A DNA stretch of 64,000 nucleotides. Source: Collybiopsis luxurians FD-317 M1. Lineage: Eukaryota; Basidiomycota; Agaricomycetes; Agaricales; Omphalotaceae. Location: assembly GCA_000827265.1 (NCBI GenBank), contig KN834755.1, forward strand, positions 1,200,565 through 1,264,564. The letters run 5' to 3'. Under the pieces are notes generated by a model, which was not told the origin of the DNA, ran no database searches, and saw only the letters and a program-made list of their open reading frames with translations. This document shows, piece after piece, positions 11,620-23,839 of this stretch; positions within the stretch are counted from its first letter, which is position 1, and each line of letters opens with the position of its first letter. The translations under genes were made by a program, and so were the position numbers.

Positions 11620-13139
11620 TCATCCACAGCAGGGCAATTGCATGAGTTGATAACCATCCAGAATCTGAATTGAATACAACATCAGCCAGAAGTTTGGTAA
11701 ATATTCAAAAAGAAACACTAACATTAATGACAGCTTGTCAATGGATGATGTTTCATCAATGCATGACTGGATCTGCACCTGAATCAAATCCTCAAGAGCA
11801 GCAGGATCCAGCTCATAATGTTCAATACTAACATACTGAGGATTAACACATTCACAGCATAGACCCTGCCACACTTCTCACAGATGCATCAGCATTGAAC
11901 CTGTTCTTCCTCACCCTGTCCAAAGAGGTAGCCAGACAACATGCACTTTGAGTCATTCTTCCCCTTCAACTCATATGTCCAGTGTTCCTGTGACTTGAGA
12001 TCCAAGGATAGTTAGTGCACCAAATCCCAGTGAAAATAACTGATATAAACCTCACTATTCAAAAGTCTCTTGAGATCTTCCTCATTTCTGCCCTGCAGAT
12101 ATTGTGGGCCACTCAAATCAATCAGAAACACAGTGGGAGTCATCACCCCTTCCCTACTAGCAACTGACTTGATCTTGTCTTCATCAATTTCAACATCTGC
12201 AGGGTCATCAGGATCAACAACAGAAGAGCTTTCATTGGCATCAAGAGCTGACTGTATATCATCATCATAAATAGTTTCCGAATTGGTCTGTACCACTGTT
12301 GGTGAACTACAGCGAGAAACATGATCATGGTAATATTCAGGGTCCCAGTTGAATGAACCATCTTGAGAGCTTGTGGCTATCTTAAAAGTGAGTGACCGAG
12401 ACAATTTATTGAGAGCTTGGAATACATATGCCCTTGCTTCATGTCCTTGATACCATCAGACCTGTCACTATTGCAAAAACCTAGAAAGGAAAGTTTGAGT
12501 GGAGTGAGAACAAAGAGTAATTGAGGGGAAAATATACCATCATCCTCTGACACTTCATCAAAGTCATAGATATAGATAGATTCATTTCCATTTTGATCCT
12601 TCTCTACACATGTTTGCACAACTGCTAAAGGGGCATGCATTGCTGAGATATCAATATCAGTGTCTTCCTGCTTGATATCAGGTTCTAAAGCTAGTAAAAA
12701 CATGTTTAGAGATGGTTTAGTCTATATTCAAAGATCTGTATACATATGTGGGTCCTTTGTAAGAAGACCTTCATAGCCCTCATCTCACAGATAGTCACAA
12801 AATGCATCAAAATCAATTCTGCATAAAGTTGAGGAACCTCATGGGATCCTTCTCAACAGATTCAACACTGTAATACTGCGAAGTAAATGCATGAGTGGTG
12901 TAGACAATATAATGATGTGTGTCTGATGGAAGGGTAATGATGGGAACACATACTTGGTCACAAAATCTGTGTAAAATATGTACTGGGATGCATCCAATGA
13001 GCTTTTGAGGCTGTTTGTTACCCTCTTGCCCAACCATGGCTGCACTGGGAGATGGTGGTACAAGCAAAAGTGCAATTTGAAATACAGTAAACAAAAAATC
13101 TCCTAGTTTGTACCCTACAGCCTGATTATCCCAATGCAT
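11620..13139 (-). other. Uncharacterised ORF cluster, possibly one decayed multi-exon gene
   Basis: Minus-strand reading frames follow one another: 12813-13139 (contains LIGCIPVHILHRFC and YIVYTTHAFTSQYY), 12377-12703 (acidic, with a plausible GT-AG intron after EVSEDDG), 12012-12404 (FNWDPEYYHDH, then an acidic stretch DPDDPADVEIDEDK, then VFLIDLSGPQYLQG) and 11620-11874 (CVNPQYVSIEHYELDP). The peptides look protein-like rather than random, but I do not recognise a family and could not join them without crossing stops. It could be a fungal gene of unknown function or cargo of a transposon. Confidence 0.35.
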
Positions 13140-13159
13140 CCCACAATTCCAGCTCCTTC

Positions 13160-13288
13160 TGAATGTGGGTGTGACTCATTTGACTGTGAGTGTGGGCCTG
13201 CCGAGTATGAGTGTGAGCAGCCTGAATGTGAGGGTGAGTGGCTTGAGTGTGAGTGTGAGTATGAGGTCCAGGCATGAGTGTGAGTTTG
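13160..13288. repeat. GAGTGTGA-type microsatellite
   Basis: On the plus strand the words GAGTGTGAG, GAATGTGAGG and GAGTGTGAGT recur about every 6-12 bp. The minus frame through it is a Ser-His-rich low-complexity peptide (13115-13321), which I attribute to the repeat and not to a gene. Confidence 0.6.
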
Positions 13289-13690
13289 TCTAGTTACACC
13301 TATACCCAACAAGGAGGACATGCCGGTGGCAGAGAAACAAGCAGTTAAATTATGAATCTACTGACAGGAAGGTTTGCTGAACTGCAAAACTGAACCTCAA
13401 ACCTGAACCACAAACCTTTGGACACAATGTCCAATAACTCCGGATCCTGAACAGCAATTTCGGAGTTGTCGGGGGTCTTAATGTTATCTCATGACTAATT
13501 GAGTGCCTTCAAGTGCCTATTGCTTATTATTCTATGTCCTCTTGCCTTCTTACATATTCAAAGGTCCATCTAGGGATATTTTTGTCTGCAGTGCAGCACA
13601 GAGTGTATGTAGACAATTCCTGGCTCAATATCATTGTCGGATCTCCATATCTAAGCCCAATGAGCCCCCTGTGTCTTGATTCTCAGAACT

Positions 13691-16072
13691 ATGACTTCCC
13701 TTTGTACCATCCTTGAGCTTACTGAGACACTGTACACTAATTCTGAGCTCAATGATTACTTTTCTCTTGACACTCTAATTGCTTACATTGATATTATTTG
13801 TTTACTAAAACTGGTAATTCAATTTGTTCATTGTTCAAGCATGGATTCACTGGTGCATCTCCCCCATAACATTCATGAATTTCTCAATGCTTCCTTCAGC
13901 CTTCCCCATGAGCTTGGAAAGCTTGCTTGGGAGACATTCAGGAATGTGATTTAGCAGATCAGTGACCCCTCTTCCCATGAAGAGACATCAATGTGAATGA
14001 AGCATGTAGACTTGCTCTTGAAACATGGTCTTTCTTGTGGTGTCGGTATGTTTTTACATCCTTATTCTCTGCATGTACCATCTTAATGATGAATGCAGGA
14101 GCATATAATCTTGTGCCTCCTACATGTACTTGCCTAACTTGTACCTTCAGTATATGGGGAGAGGGAACATTCTAGTTCCCCAAGAGTTATCTATTCCTGT
14201 CGCTCATTCAATCACAGTCTTTACAAAGGAATTTGGTGCTGTCCTGGCTTCGCTACCTCCTGGCACTGTCATGGTAAGTCAATGCCTTGCAATGGGATCA
14301 ATATGCATATTCTAACTTGACGCCCTGCTATTGGTAGTGGGCCAACACTGCTGCGTGGCAGTTACTCATGCCCTGTGCAGTGGTGCCGATGTGTATCTGG
14401 TGACTCAAATGCTGCTGCTGCAACTTAGTCTAGACTCAGAATGGTCTCATGGCAACAGCTTTAATACATTACTTTGTGTCATCAGTGTTACACCATTAAT
14501 ATAAAATTGCCTGTAAAGGATCAGGCACAGAATTCACCACCACAAAAACTTAGCATTTCATTACATTCCATGCACTTGTAAAGATATATCAGATTGTTGT
14601 ACTAGATACCATCACAATTACTACCTCGACTCCATGATTTCCTTGCACACATACTATAAGGAACCTCTGCAGCTAATTCAAATTTCTCAGCACTTTTACA
14701 TTTCTGAAGCACTCCTAACACTGTTTTGTACAATGATGATCACATCCTGGTAGGTTTCCTCTGTGTAATGTCTTTACAAAGTTTATACAAATCTGGAACC
14801 CTTCACAGGACTTCAGCATCAAACTGTGCACATATTTTCAATGTAGAAATTGGGGAGAATCTTCCTGACATACAACAATTGCTGCCTGCTACTTGATGTC
14901 AAGGATGTATGGATGGATTTTTCCTCTATGCTCTTATCATCAATCATTGGGAACAGGATGAGGTCCTCCAGTTGTCAAATACTGGGAATCATAATGAACG
15001 GCTTCTTCCAGCCCTCAAAGCTTGTAACAGTTGAATGGTTGGCCCTGGACAGGAGGCATGGAATCATGCTTGTGATCTGTGTTGCTGGGTGTATGAAGAT
15101 GACAATGGGTGTACTAGTGAGCTCATACCTTCTCTGTTATTCAGATTGCCCTTATATATTTTATCAGGAGCACTTTGATCTACAGTTACTGATAGTGTTA
15201 CAATTGGGAGACCCTGCTGTGCAGGTGAGTATGAATTCACTTCAACTTGACATTGCTCTCGTATGATTAACTAGGCACTCTTGACTGCAAGAACCCCCTC
15301 CAAAGTACAGGTGACCGATTTTGCTCTGCCCACCAAAATCTTACAGTAAAGTGCTGTGTAACAGACTGTCAGGCAGATGTTCGCACTGGGTATCATACAC
15401 GCAGTAATGCTGACCATATTAGAATTGAGGAATACCGACAGATGCGAGGTAAAGCAATGTTTCAGCTCAAGCAATGACTCCAATGACTCAATATATCCCA
15501 AACAACTGGTTCACTTTCTGATATTCCATGAGAGGTTGGTGGAGAAGGACCAGTTGTGGAAGAAAAGGATACTCTTGAGGGCAATGAAGATGTTAACTTT
15601 GACAAAAGTGGAATATGTGAGGGTAAGCCTGAAACTGGGAATAGAAAGTCTCGAGCTTGGTTGGGAAGAAACTGGACTCATAATGAGGAGCTGTGTATTG
15701 CTTCTTGTGGAGTCATTCTGGAATGTGTGACATTTCATGGGTCTGAGGCTCCCACTGGATGGTGTACAAGTAAGCTCTCAATTTGATAAATTTTGATTTT
15801 CCTTTCTAACTACATACCAGGCATTCTGGATGACTCTGTTTCCTATGAAGGCCTCACTTCTGGGTGTTCTCTGGCATGATAACAACTGCCGGATTCAAGC
15901 AATGCTGAAGAACAATACTGATCTATATTTCTGCCACTATTTTGACAGTTGTGCCCTTCCTGTCAATGTTTTTCATTTCAAGTGCAACACTTCCTTATAT
16001 AACTCCCGCTCTGTCTGCTTGAAGTTTCCTTTCTTCTCTCAGATTTCAGCCCAGCCAATTCCCCAAATGTAA
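13691..16072 (+). pseudogene. CxC5/CxC6-associated KDZ transposase, decayed
   Basis: Pieces on the plus strand occur in the order expected for proteins with CxC5 and CxC6 cysteine clusters fused to a KDZ transposase. The N-terminal helical region starts at the ATG at 13691 (YFSLDTLIAYIDIICLLK, LPHNIHEFLNASFSLP), with TAG where a tryptophan is expected after FRNVI. Then come ITVFTKEFGAVLASLPPG near 14208-14270, WNHACDLCCWVYEDDNG near 15055-15115, and KCCVTDCQADVRTGYHTR (CxC6 type) near 15340-15400, leading to YRQMRGKAMFQLK. The KDZ start, RAWLGRNWTHNEELCIASCG, lies near 15653-15715, then an intron, then HDNNCRIQAMLK and CALPVNVFHFKC near 15870-15990. Several stops interrupt the frames and the C-terminal catalytic half is missing. 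The element breaks off where it meets the minus-strand gene at 16039-17595. Confidence 0.75.
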
Positions 16073-17595
16073 GGTGCATAATGTCGTGGAGACTGCTTGA
16101 TTGTTGTGGTCTTCATAGGCTTGATGATGATCAGCTTGGAATTCAGAGCTGACAGCGGCACAGTGGATGACAGAAGACAGTTGATGAACCATTGGAATAA
16201 GACTGAACTGAGGGAGAATTGATTGATAATGAGGGAGAAGTGGGTCGAGCCTGAGAGATATCAGTGGAAGGGTTATCTGGTTTCAGAACTTTCTTCAAGG
16301 GAGACATGAGGACTTGACTAGGATCTGCCTGGTTGCACTTGAGCTTTGAAATCTGAGGCTGTAATTCAAGCTCTTCTGCCATTTCTGGATAGTCTGTTAC
16401 CTTGATGGTTTCCAGGAGAGCTGAGAGTGTGTGTAACTGTAAAAGAATATTCTGATCCTTAGAGACAGTGATGCTAATTGCAGTACCAATGACAAGCCAC
16501 TGTGCCTGTTCAAAATTGAAATGATCGAAGAGTGATTTGATATCAAGGTTGAGGAATTCCACAAGAGCCTGCAGAGTAGTAAGCGGGAATGATGGAAAGA
16601 CAAAGGGAATTTGGAGAAGTGGTTCTCCTGCCTGTAAAAAATCAGAGATAGATTAATGTTGAACAATAGTCAGAACGTACCTTGGGCCAGATAACACAGT
16701 TGACCTTGCACTTCTCTTCCTCGTCGAGACGCTGTTTATGTAAGTCGGCATTGGCTCTCAACTTCTGATTGTACTTGCTGGGCAACATTATAATTTTCGA
16801 GCCAGTTTTGAGTAATGGATTGAGCAAGAGATGAATGCTGATGTGGGGATTGACTGGTTGTAGGATTGGCAGATGGAGGAAGCTGAGCAGCAACTTGATG
16901 AATCTGGGCAGGTGGACAAGGTGGAAGAACATGGGGTATGGGGACTGTGGGCAGGAGAGGTGGAGGAATGGAGATTGAAGGGTCTGTGGGTGTCTGTATG
17001 GTCAGCTGAGCAGGCAGAGGATCATCAACAGCAGGGAGTCCATGACATTTGCATGGATTTTGTGAAAGCTGATTGTCTTGGGCATCAGCATGTGCATTGA
17101 TACAACAGGGTTTACAGAGAAGCTCAATGCAAGCTGTGTTGGCATGAGTAGCTCTGCCGGTGGTTTTGCCAATGCAGCCTTTGCTACAGACAATACTCTG
17201 ACTTGCATCAATGATTGGGCACAGGGGAGCAAGTTGAAGTTGCATGTCAGATGCTGTAGCTGGGATAGGCAGTCCTTGGTGCCTGGCATTGAGCCGCTGT
17301 ACAAGCCGCTCAGCATCTGTTGCATAGTATGGAACAGTGGTGTGCTTTTTAGTGTAAGTACACTGATTCGCCACCACCTGCTTAACCATAGAGTACTAGT
17401 GACGAAGCGGTTAAGTTGGAGCAATAGAGGCCATAAGATGATTTAACGCACTGTTTGTACAATTGTTCCCAGAAGATGTGCCTTTCCAGGCTCCGCTCTT
17501 TGATAAACACAATAGTCACTCATATCCGAGCCACACTTTGTACACTTATCGAGACGCTGAAGTGTCAGTTCCAGAACAGATTGAATGTCAGCCAT
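16039..17595 (-). CDS. Uncharacterised fungal cysteine-cluster protein, multi-exon
   Basis: The first exon starts at the ATG at 17595 and encodes MADIQSVLELTLQRLDKC followed by TKCGSDMSDYC, a possible zinc knuckle. A long exon (within 16736-17389) has a second cysteine cluster (CSKGCIGKTT ... ACIELLCKPCC ... CKC) and a proline-rich linker, ending in a basic region near KCKVNCVIWPK. After an intron with acceptor TTTTTACAG the frame resumes as AGEPLLQIPFVFPSFPL (about 16640-16590) and continues to about 16145 (LVIGTAISITVSKDQNILLQ). A short last exon, reached by a phase-1 splice, ends at the stop at 16039-16041. I remember this layout (cysteine cluster, then a 'W.K..GEP...L....FPSFPL' segment) from uncharacterised agaricomycete proteins, but know no function. 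The join between exon 1 and the long exon is not resolved. It is convergent with the KDZ relic and overlaps its 3' end by about 30 bp. Confidence 0.55.
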
Positions 17596-17924
17596 ATTGA
17601 TGAGCACACAAGAGGAGAATAAAGATCAACGAGAGCTTGTTTATGGCACAGTGTGTAACGAAGACAGAACTTAAATACGTAGGAGTATGTTCCTTTGACT
17701 TTAGTTTGTCCTTCCAAAAGAAGTTCCATATCTACAGCTTTGACTGCGTATGATTAGCACAGCAGCCAGAAATGGCAAGCAAAAATAGCTTACTAAAAGA
17801 CCTTTGTGGTTCGAGGTCAAAAGCACCACACAGTTAACCGCCCATCTTATGTAAGTCTATGGTCCGAGGTTCAAGGTTCATCATCAGGTTCGCCAAACTT
17901 AGGCGTCAGTAGATCCGACTTTCT

Positions 17925-20400
17925 GGTGTGCTCTGTGTATTGTATGCTTTTTTTTTTTTGCTTGCATAATGTGTACATACATTCATACAGCAAATCGAGA
18001 GAAAACGAAGGGACAAGGAGAAAGAGGAAAAATGAGGAAATCCAGAAAAATAAGGAGAAAAAGATGGAACAGAAGACAACAAGGAAGAAAGAAAGAAAAG
18101 CAATCATCAAGCAAGCAAAGTTTGACACTCACACTTGTGAGCAAAGGCAGAGGAGGTGATACCAGGAAAGGAACAATAAGATGAGCAAAAGCAAGACGGG
18201 CAAGATAGGTATGCAAAAGAATGCGAACAGAGAACACTCATACTCCCCACCACATCCATGCAAAAATTTCACTCCGACCCAACCTTGGCCCATGGCATCG
18301 GCCTCAAACCAACCAACGTCCCGATCTTCCCTACCTCCACGATGACTCAATTCCCTTGTACACACCCAAACTCGACCTCCCAACTCCAGCTCCGACCCCA
18401 GCCCCAGCCCCAGTCCTCCATCCTAATCTCTCCTCCCACAGCTGCTTAACATGACTATTGCCCATGCCCCACTCCACCCCTTACTCGGCCCCTGTCCCAA
18501 TTGCCGATGGCCAGCTTGTCCAACGCATCCTGCAAACTCTCACTAAAAGCTTTCTATGTGTCCCTCCTCGAAACCATTCCTATCCCAGCACAAATGCAAC
18601 CAGAATTTTTCACAGAAAGAGTATTCAAGGAGGGGCCCACCAAATTGCTGACGGCTTGCAGCAGTTACGGTGTCGATGATGAACCATTCTTGGGTTGGGT
18701 TGACGCAGGCAAAGATACGGAAGCAGTTGGAGTTAGGGAGAGCGGTAGGGGTGGGTGAAAAGCGGGGAGGGCTGGGATGCATTTTGTTGAAGATGCAGGT
18801 GAAGCCTCGGAGTGGATGGGAGTTACGCAATTCGAGACAGGTGAAGATTCAATATCGTTCGGTGACAGTCCGATCAACGGCGAGGACCTGTAAATGGAAA
18901 CCGAATTCCTAATCAACGATAACCCCCATGGCACTGCACTCGCAGCGGAGAGTAACAATTGTTTCCTTTTCCCCTGCTTGTCATCCTGGATAATGTCATT
19001 TTATAGATGCAGGGGGGTGTATTGTTGGTGCTGTGGTCATTCCATCCTCCCTCCTCCAACCCTAATCCAGACTCAGACAACAACGACGAGGACAAGGACG
19101 ATGCTGAGGACACCAAAAACAGATTGACATTAACAATGACGATGACAACGAGGGCTCTACCGCTGCGACTGCTCCCGACGAATGTACCATGGTTGTTGCA
19201 CCACCATCATCATCCCACTCTCTGCCTTAACCCTCGCCTGCCTTATCGCTCTAGCCATCGAGCACGGATCTTGACTACCCTCCTCCGTCCCTCCACCCTC
19301 ATCCAAACGCCGGGAGGTTGAAAGTGACAAAGGCGAGGGGGACAACATTGAAGTGGAACGGGGCAGGGAGCTGGTAGATGGAAAAACTGCGGAGTTCAGT
19401 AGGGTCAAAGGCCAAAGGCTGTGTACGTCATCCTGTGGGAGGGGAGGGGAGATCGAGGATCTGTCGATTGGAATACAAATGGTTCGAAAGACAGACGAGG
19501 ATGGAACGCGACAGACTGATGACTGGATGGATGTGATGACAGATGGCGGTAACAGCATCATCAGAAATGCTAACCCCCAAAAGAATGCATTCACGATTGA
19601 GATTGGACTGTTCATACAGGGCAAAAAGTGCAGGGTTGCCTGTGACTTCACTTTGCTGACAGCTTGCTAGGGGTTCAGGTGTTTGTTCTTCACAAAAGGG
19701 AGCTAAAGGTTGAACGAAAAAGAGAGACGCATTAGCGGTGGCCGAAATGTAATGCGTAAGGAGCGAAAGCTTGTTGAATGTACTCGTCACTGCAATTTGA
19801 AATCATTTGTAACACCCACTCTCCATCTGAATGGCATCTGTAAGGTCCTCTCGACCCATATTTCTTCCCTGATTGATTTTTATCCACTGCGACGTCTTCG
19901 ATATGTCCTACACTCCCAGAGACATGCGCTCGATCAATACACAGCTGACGCCGACGATACGGTCTGTCGTTCTGGAGACGATGACCATGTGGAAGTCGGA
20001 GTTGGGAGAGGTGCACATAATGTCGAGTTGTCTTCATCTGGTATGTGAGTTAAGACAGAGACAATCGATATAGCCTGGGTGGTAGTCTGTTGAAGAGACT
20101 GGCCGGAGCTACGGGAAATAGTAATTTTCCATGAATTGAAGTTGGAGTTTGTGCGAGAAAGTCAGGATGAAACTGAGCTTTGACTTTAGGCAAAATTAGG
20201 TCGGCATGGTTTGGAGCCAATGAGGACGAGAAGGATGTACATGATGGTGGGAAGCTGTTGAATTACAGAATTACGGCAAGTCACGTATCGATGGTAAGTT
20301 ACGTGCCACTGATGCGTCAGAAGTATCTTCTAACCTGTCCAGCAGGATATGTATATCTGAGCTAGTAGCGTAGGGCTTATCGCGTTTGCTTTGCGCATCC
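17925..20400 (+). repeat. Dispersed repeat family, unit A (tandem with B)
   Basis: Recognisable modules, in order: a T-run followed by CATACATTCATACAGCAAA (17950-17995); a purine-rich tract (18000-18110); the block starting AAATTTCACTCCGACCCAAC (about 18263); a block containing CGATGGCCAGCTTGTCCAAC (about 18505) and AGGAGGGGCCCACC; a block with CAATATCGTTCGGTGACAG (about 18850); an acidic-codon GAC/GAT-rich block (19070-19150); a GGTGGTGG-type block (19330-19680); a block ending in CCAGAGACATGCGCTCGAT (about 19915); and a 3' module with GACGAGAAGGATGTAC and GTAGCGTAGGGCTTATCG (20220-20395). All recur in other units on the same strand. Many ORFs overlap on both strands because of simple codon repeats; no protein family is recognised. 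Confidence 0.8.
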
Positions 20401-20439
20401 AATTCAAGTATTGGAGAGTTACATAGAGTCGTACAGCGA

Positions 20440-22270
20440 ATTAGGACACGATGGAGAGACAGAGAGAGATACGGATCAGGACAGTCTAATAGACAATACT
20501 AGTCAGGAAAGAAAAAGAAAAACATGTACACATGAACGTGGACGTGAGACTGAGGGTAAGCAAGATCTAATGGACAAAAGATGACCCTTTGTTCGAATTC
20601 ACGACTCCCAAACCATCATATTTGAACGCCGTAGCTTTCACGCTCACAGCCTGGACATCAACCCCCCAACATCCCGATCGTCTCTACATCCACAATCCAC
20701 CGATTCTCTAATACAAATGCCAACTCGACCTCCCCTACCTCCAAGACCACTGTACACCCATACCTCCCAACCGCGAATCTAGCTCCAGCCTGTATCCGTG
20801 TCCACCCAGCATCCTGATCCCCCACCCACAGCCGGTAAACATCACTATCGACCACACCTCACTCCACCTCACGCTTCCCTCATCCTGATTTCCGATGACC
20901 AGGTCGCCATTGCGTCTCCAAACAGTCCCCAAAACTCTCCATATGCCCCTCCTCCAATGCATTCACGCATTCATATCTCAGCACAAATGTGCAGAGTTTT
21001 TGACCGAAAGTATATTCGAGGAGGGGCACATCATATTTTTGTACAGCTTGTGGTGGTTACGGGGCGGATGGCTAACGACTATTATTGGGTTAAGCTGGGG
21101 CGAAGATACGCAAGGGGGCAGCGTTGGGGCAAAGTGGTGGTAAGGAATGTTGGGGGCTCGTCTGGACTCAGTTTGGGCATCAGGTAACAGGTTGGAATGG
21201 GAGGAAGTTACATGGTTCAATGTAGATGAAAATTCGACGTTGTTCATTAATGGATCAATCGACGGCGAGGGAGGAAGTTGCGCCTGCGATGAGGAAAGAT
21301 GCATCTCCTGTCTACAAATCAAAACCAAATGTCCAAACAGAATTGCACTCCGTAGGAAAGGAAAGACTGCTTTCTGTTCCCTTGCCCATATCCCGGAGAA
21401 TATCTGAGTCGTTTATAGACGCGGAGGGGCGTATTGTCATTGCCACTTTTATTTCACCTTCCCTCCTCGCCAGACCCACATGACGTTATGAAAACAAAGA
21501 TACTGACGATAATGCTGAGGACCCCGACAATACATTTACGTTGATGCCCCGCTGATCGCTCTAGCTGTCACAAGCGGACTCTTGACTGCCATCGTTGTCC
21601 ACTCCTTTACCCCCTTCACCCTCATTCAAACGCCACGAGGTTGGAACAGACAAAGACGGGGAGAATAATGTCGATGCAAGTGAGGGAAAGAGCCGGTTGG
21701 TGGTGGAGGGGTGCGGAGTTAAGTAGGGTCCAAGGTGAAGAACTGTGTATATCATCCTGTAATCCTGTGGGAGTGGAAGGGGTGGTGGAAGATGTATCGA
21801 TGTAGATACATGCAATGCGATAGATTGACGAGGACAGAACAGAATAGATAGATAAATGGACGGATTGTGAGGGCGGAAGGAAGTAATAACACATTCAACA
21901 ATGCGAACACCCTGAAAGAACAGAATGAAACCCACAATGACTAGAATACTGTCCCAACGCGACATTACATGCCTCAAATGACGCGTCATTGACCATGGCT
22001 CCGTTTTGCTTGCACTCTGTTGAAGTTTCGAGCATTTGTGCTTCGGAAAGGGAAGCTAAAGGTTAAGCTAAAAAAAAAAAGAGAATGATGCGTTAGCTAC
22101 GGATCCGAAACATAATGACTAGCAACTTGCTAAAGGTACATATTCGAGGATCAGGAGATTAAAACATTAGGTTTGAAAGTGTGCCTTGGGATGGGATATA
22201 TTGCGCTTTGCAAGCGGTTTGAGGACGAGGAAATGAAATCGGACAGGTGGCGGTAAACGTAATACTTAAT
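20440..22270 (+). repeat. Dispersed repeat family, unit B (tandem with A)
   Basis: Follows unit A directly and repeats its internal order: CATGAACGTGGACGTGAG and GGGTAAGCAAGATCTAATGG (20530-20570), CATCCCGATCGTC (20670-20685), GATGACCAGGTCGCC (about 20895), CGAAAGTATATTCGAGGAGG (about 21006), GAAAATTCGACGTTG (21230), GTCGTTTATAGACGCGGAGG (21410), GCTGAGGACC (21512), and GCCACGAGGTTGGAA (about 21631). It lacks the long leader of unit A and the 3' module with GACGAGAAGGATG. It is shorter and more diverged than A. Confidence 0.75.
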
Positions 22271-22279
22271 TCACCTTAA

Positions 22280-23440
22280 TTAGAAGTTAGAGAAGGCCGT
22301 TGATAGAATTCCTGTCCCGGTCGTGTTATGGATCGTGCTCGTGTAGGCACAGTGTAATACCATGAGGATTGAAGCTTCGTTCCGGAAATGCCTTGATCGA
22401 TGGTGGATAACGCGGGACATGTGAACGGCCTCAAGAGATATATAAATCATGTCAAGAAGTGTGTATGATTCCTCACCAACCACTATTTCTCTAGGTTGGC
22501 TGTACCCAATATTGCTTTGCAAGCGATACTACTTCTGAGTATACAGTTGTCACTTCCAAATATGGAAGATCCGTTCCCACCTGCGCTCCAACAGCCTCGT
22601 ACTTCGACCACAAACTGACTCCTGTAGCCTGTAAATGCATTATAACTACTGCTGGAATTTGTACAATGGACAGAACCAAAAGAGTGATATTGGACAAGTG
22701 AAAAAAAATGAAGCAAAACCTTCAGAATATGGGGGTTACCATATAAGGCAGTGACGTCTTTTTCTGCGCCCGCTGTACTTTATATTGGCATTTAGTATTA
22801 TTCAGATAAGCCTGATATGGTAGGAAGATCTAACCTTACCATCAACCTGTGTGTACCTATTCTTATACTGCATTTCATTATGACCATTTGTCTTCGGAAC
22901 ACAAGGTGTGACAAGGCAAAAACCATGATTCTCCTACCTTATATGGTAATCTGTTTTTTTGCAAGCTTTACTATACATGGAAATTTGAACTGCACTAATT
23001 TAAACTCAAATGTCATGCATAACATCCTGTAATCCTGTAGCGACAATGAATAAATAGAGTATTGAACAACTGCCCAGAGCTATCAAATCTGGACCAAACG
23101 CAAATTTGAATTAGCAGATCTAACCTCGAAATATTGCAGAACACATAGATGAAATCACTTCATATGGGAGCTCCCGGATATACAATAAATACAAAAAAGT
23201 TAGATAGTACAAAGTCAGATTGATCAAATAATAGAATTTTGGACGTACTGATATATTACGTGATCCATACTGCCCCTGTAACCTAATGTTTTATCGATTC
23301 ATTAATACTGTCATTCAGCTGTGATATTCTTTTTCTATTTTTGTTTGTTTTTCTGTGGGTATAGAACAAATTTGGTGGTACCTAATCAATAGGTGAAAAG
23401 TGGCTTGAGCAGATGCTTAGAACTTACATGAATGATTGAC
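22280..23440. other. Spacer between repeat unit B and the NLR locus
   Basis: Minus-strand ORFs at 22491-22697 (hydrophobic, NITLLVLSIVQIPAVVIM) and 22280-22522 suggest an eroded membrane-protein fragment, but there is no start or splice pattern I can support. The remainder, 22720-23440, shows nothing recognisable apart from being the 3' flank of the NLR gene. Confidence 0.35.
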
Positions 23441-23839
23441 AAAACATTTCAAGTGCTGCCGGAATCCCAGACTTTGGCCCATTGGGTTCCATAAACAAAA
23501 TTTTCCCAGTCCACAGAAAGAGCGCAATTTTCTGCATGAGCAGGAAAGGTGGAGATTTGGCGTCTATCACTGAAACCACCCCTTGTCCATGGCAGGAGCC
23601 AAAGGATGAGTTGTCCATCCTTGGAATAGAGCCACCCACGTTTGTCAATATAGCCTGAGATAATATCAGGAGGGAGTTGTAGGTAGCTCTTCAGGTGGAC
23701 AGTTGAATTGGATAGACTAGGATTCATTGATATAGCAGAATAATGGCTATATACTACCTTACAACTGGAGTTTGGGTTATGATGCTCGGTCCAGTGTTCT
23801 GGAGGTGAAAGATTTTCCTTTCCATCAACTGAGAGATTT

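Noticed and set aside
13115..13321. Ser-His-rich ORF
   Set aside because: It is the translation of the GAGTGTGA microsatellite and has no other content.
19007..19651. Long overlapping ORFs on both strands in the repeat units
   Set aside because: They arise from GAC/GAT and GGT simple-codon runs and lack starts, splice signals and family similarity; both strands cannot be coding. I kept only the minus-strand peptide that is conserved between copies as a tentative finding.
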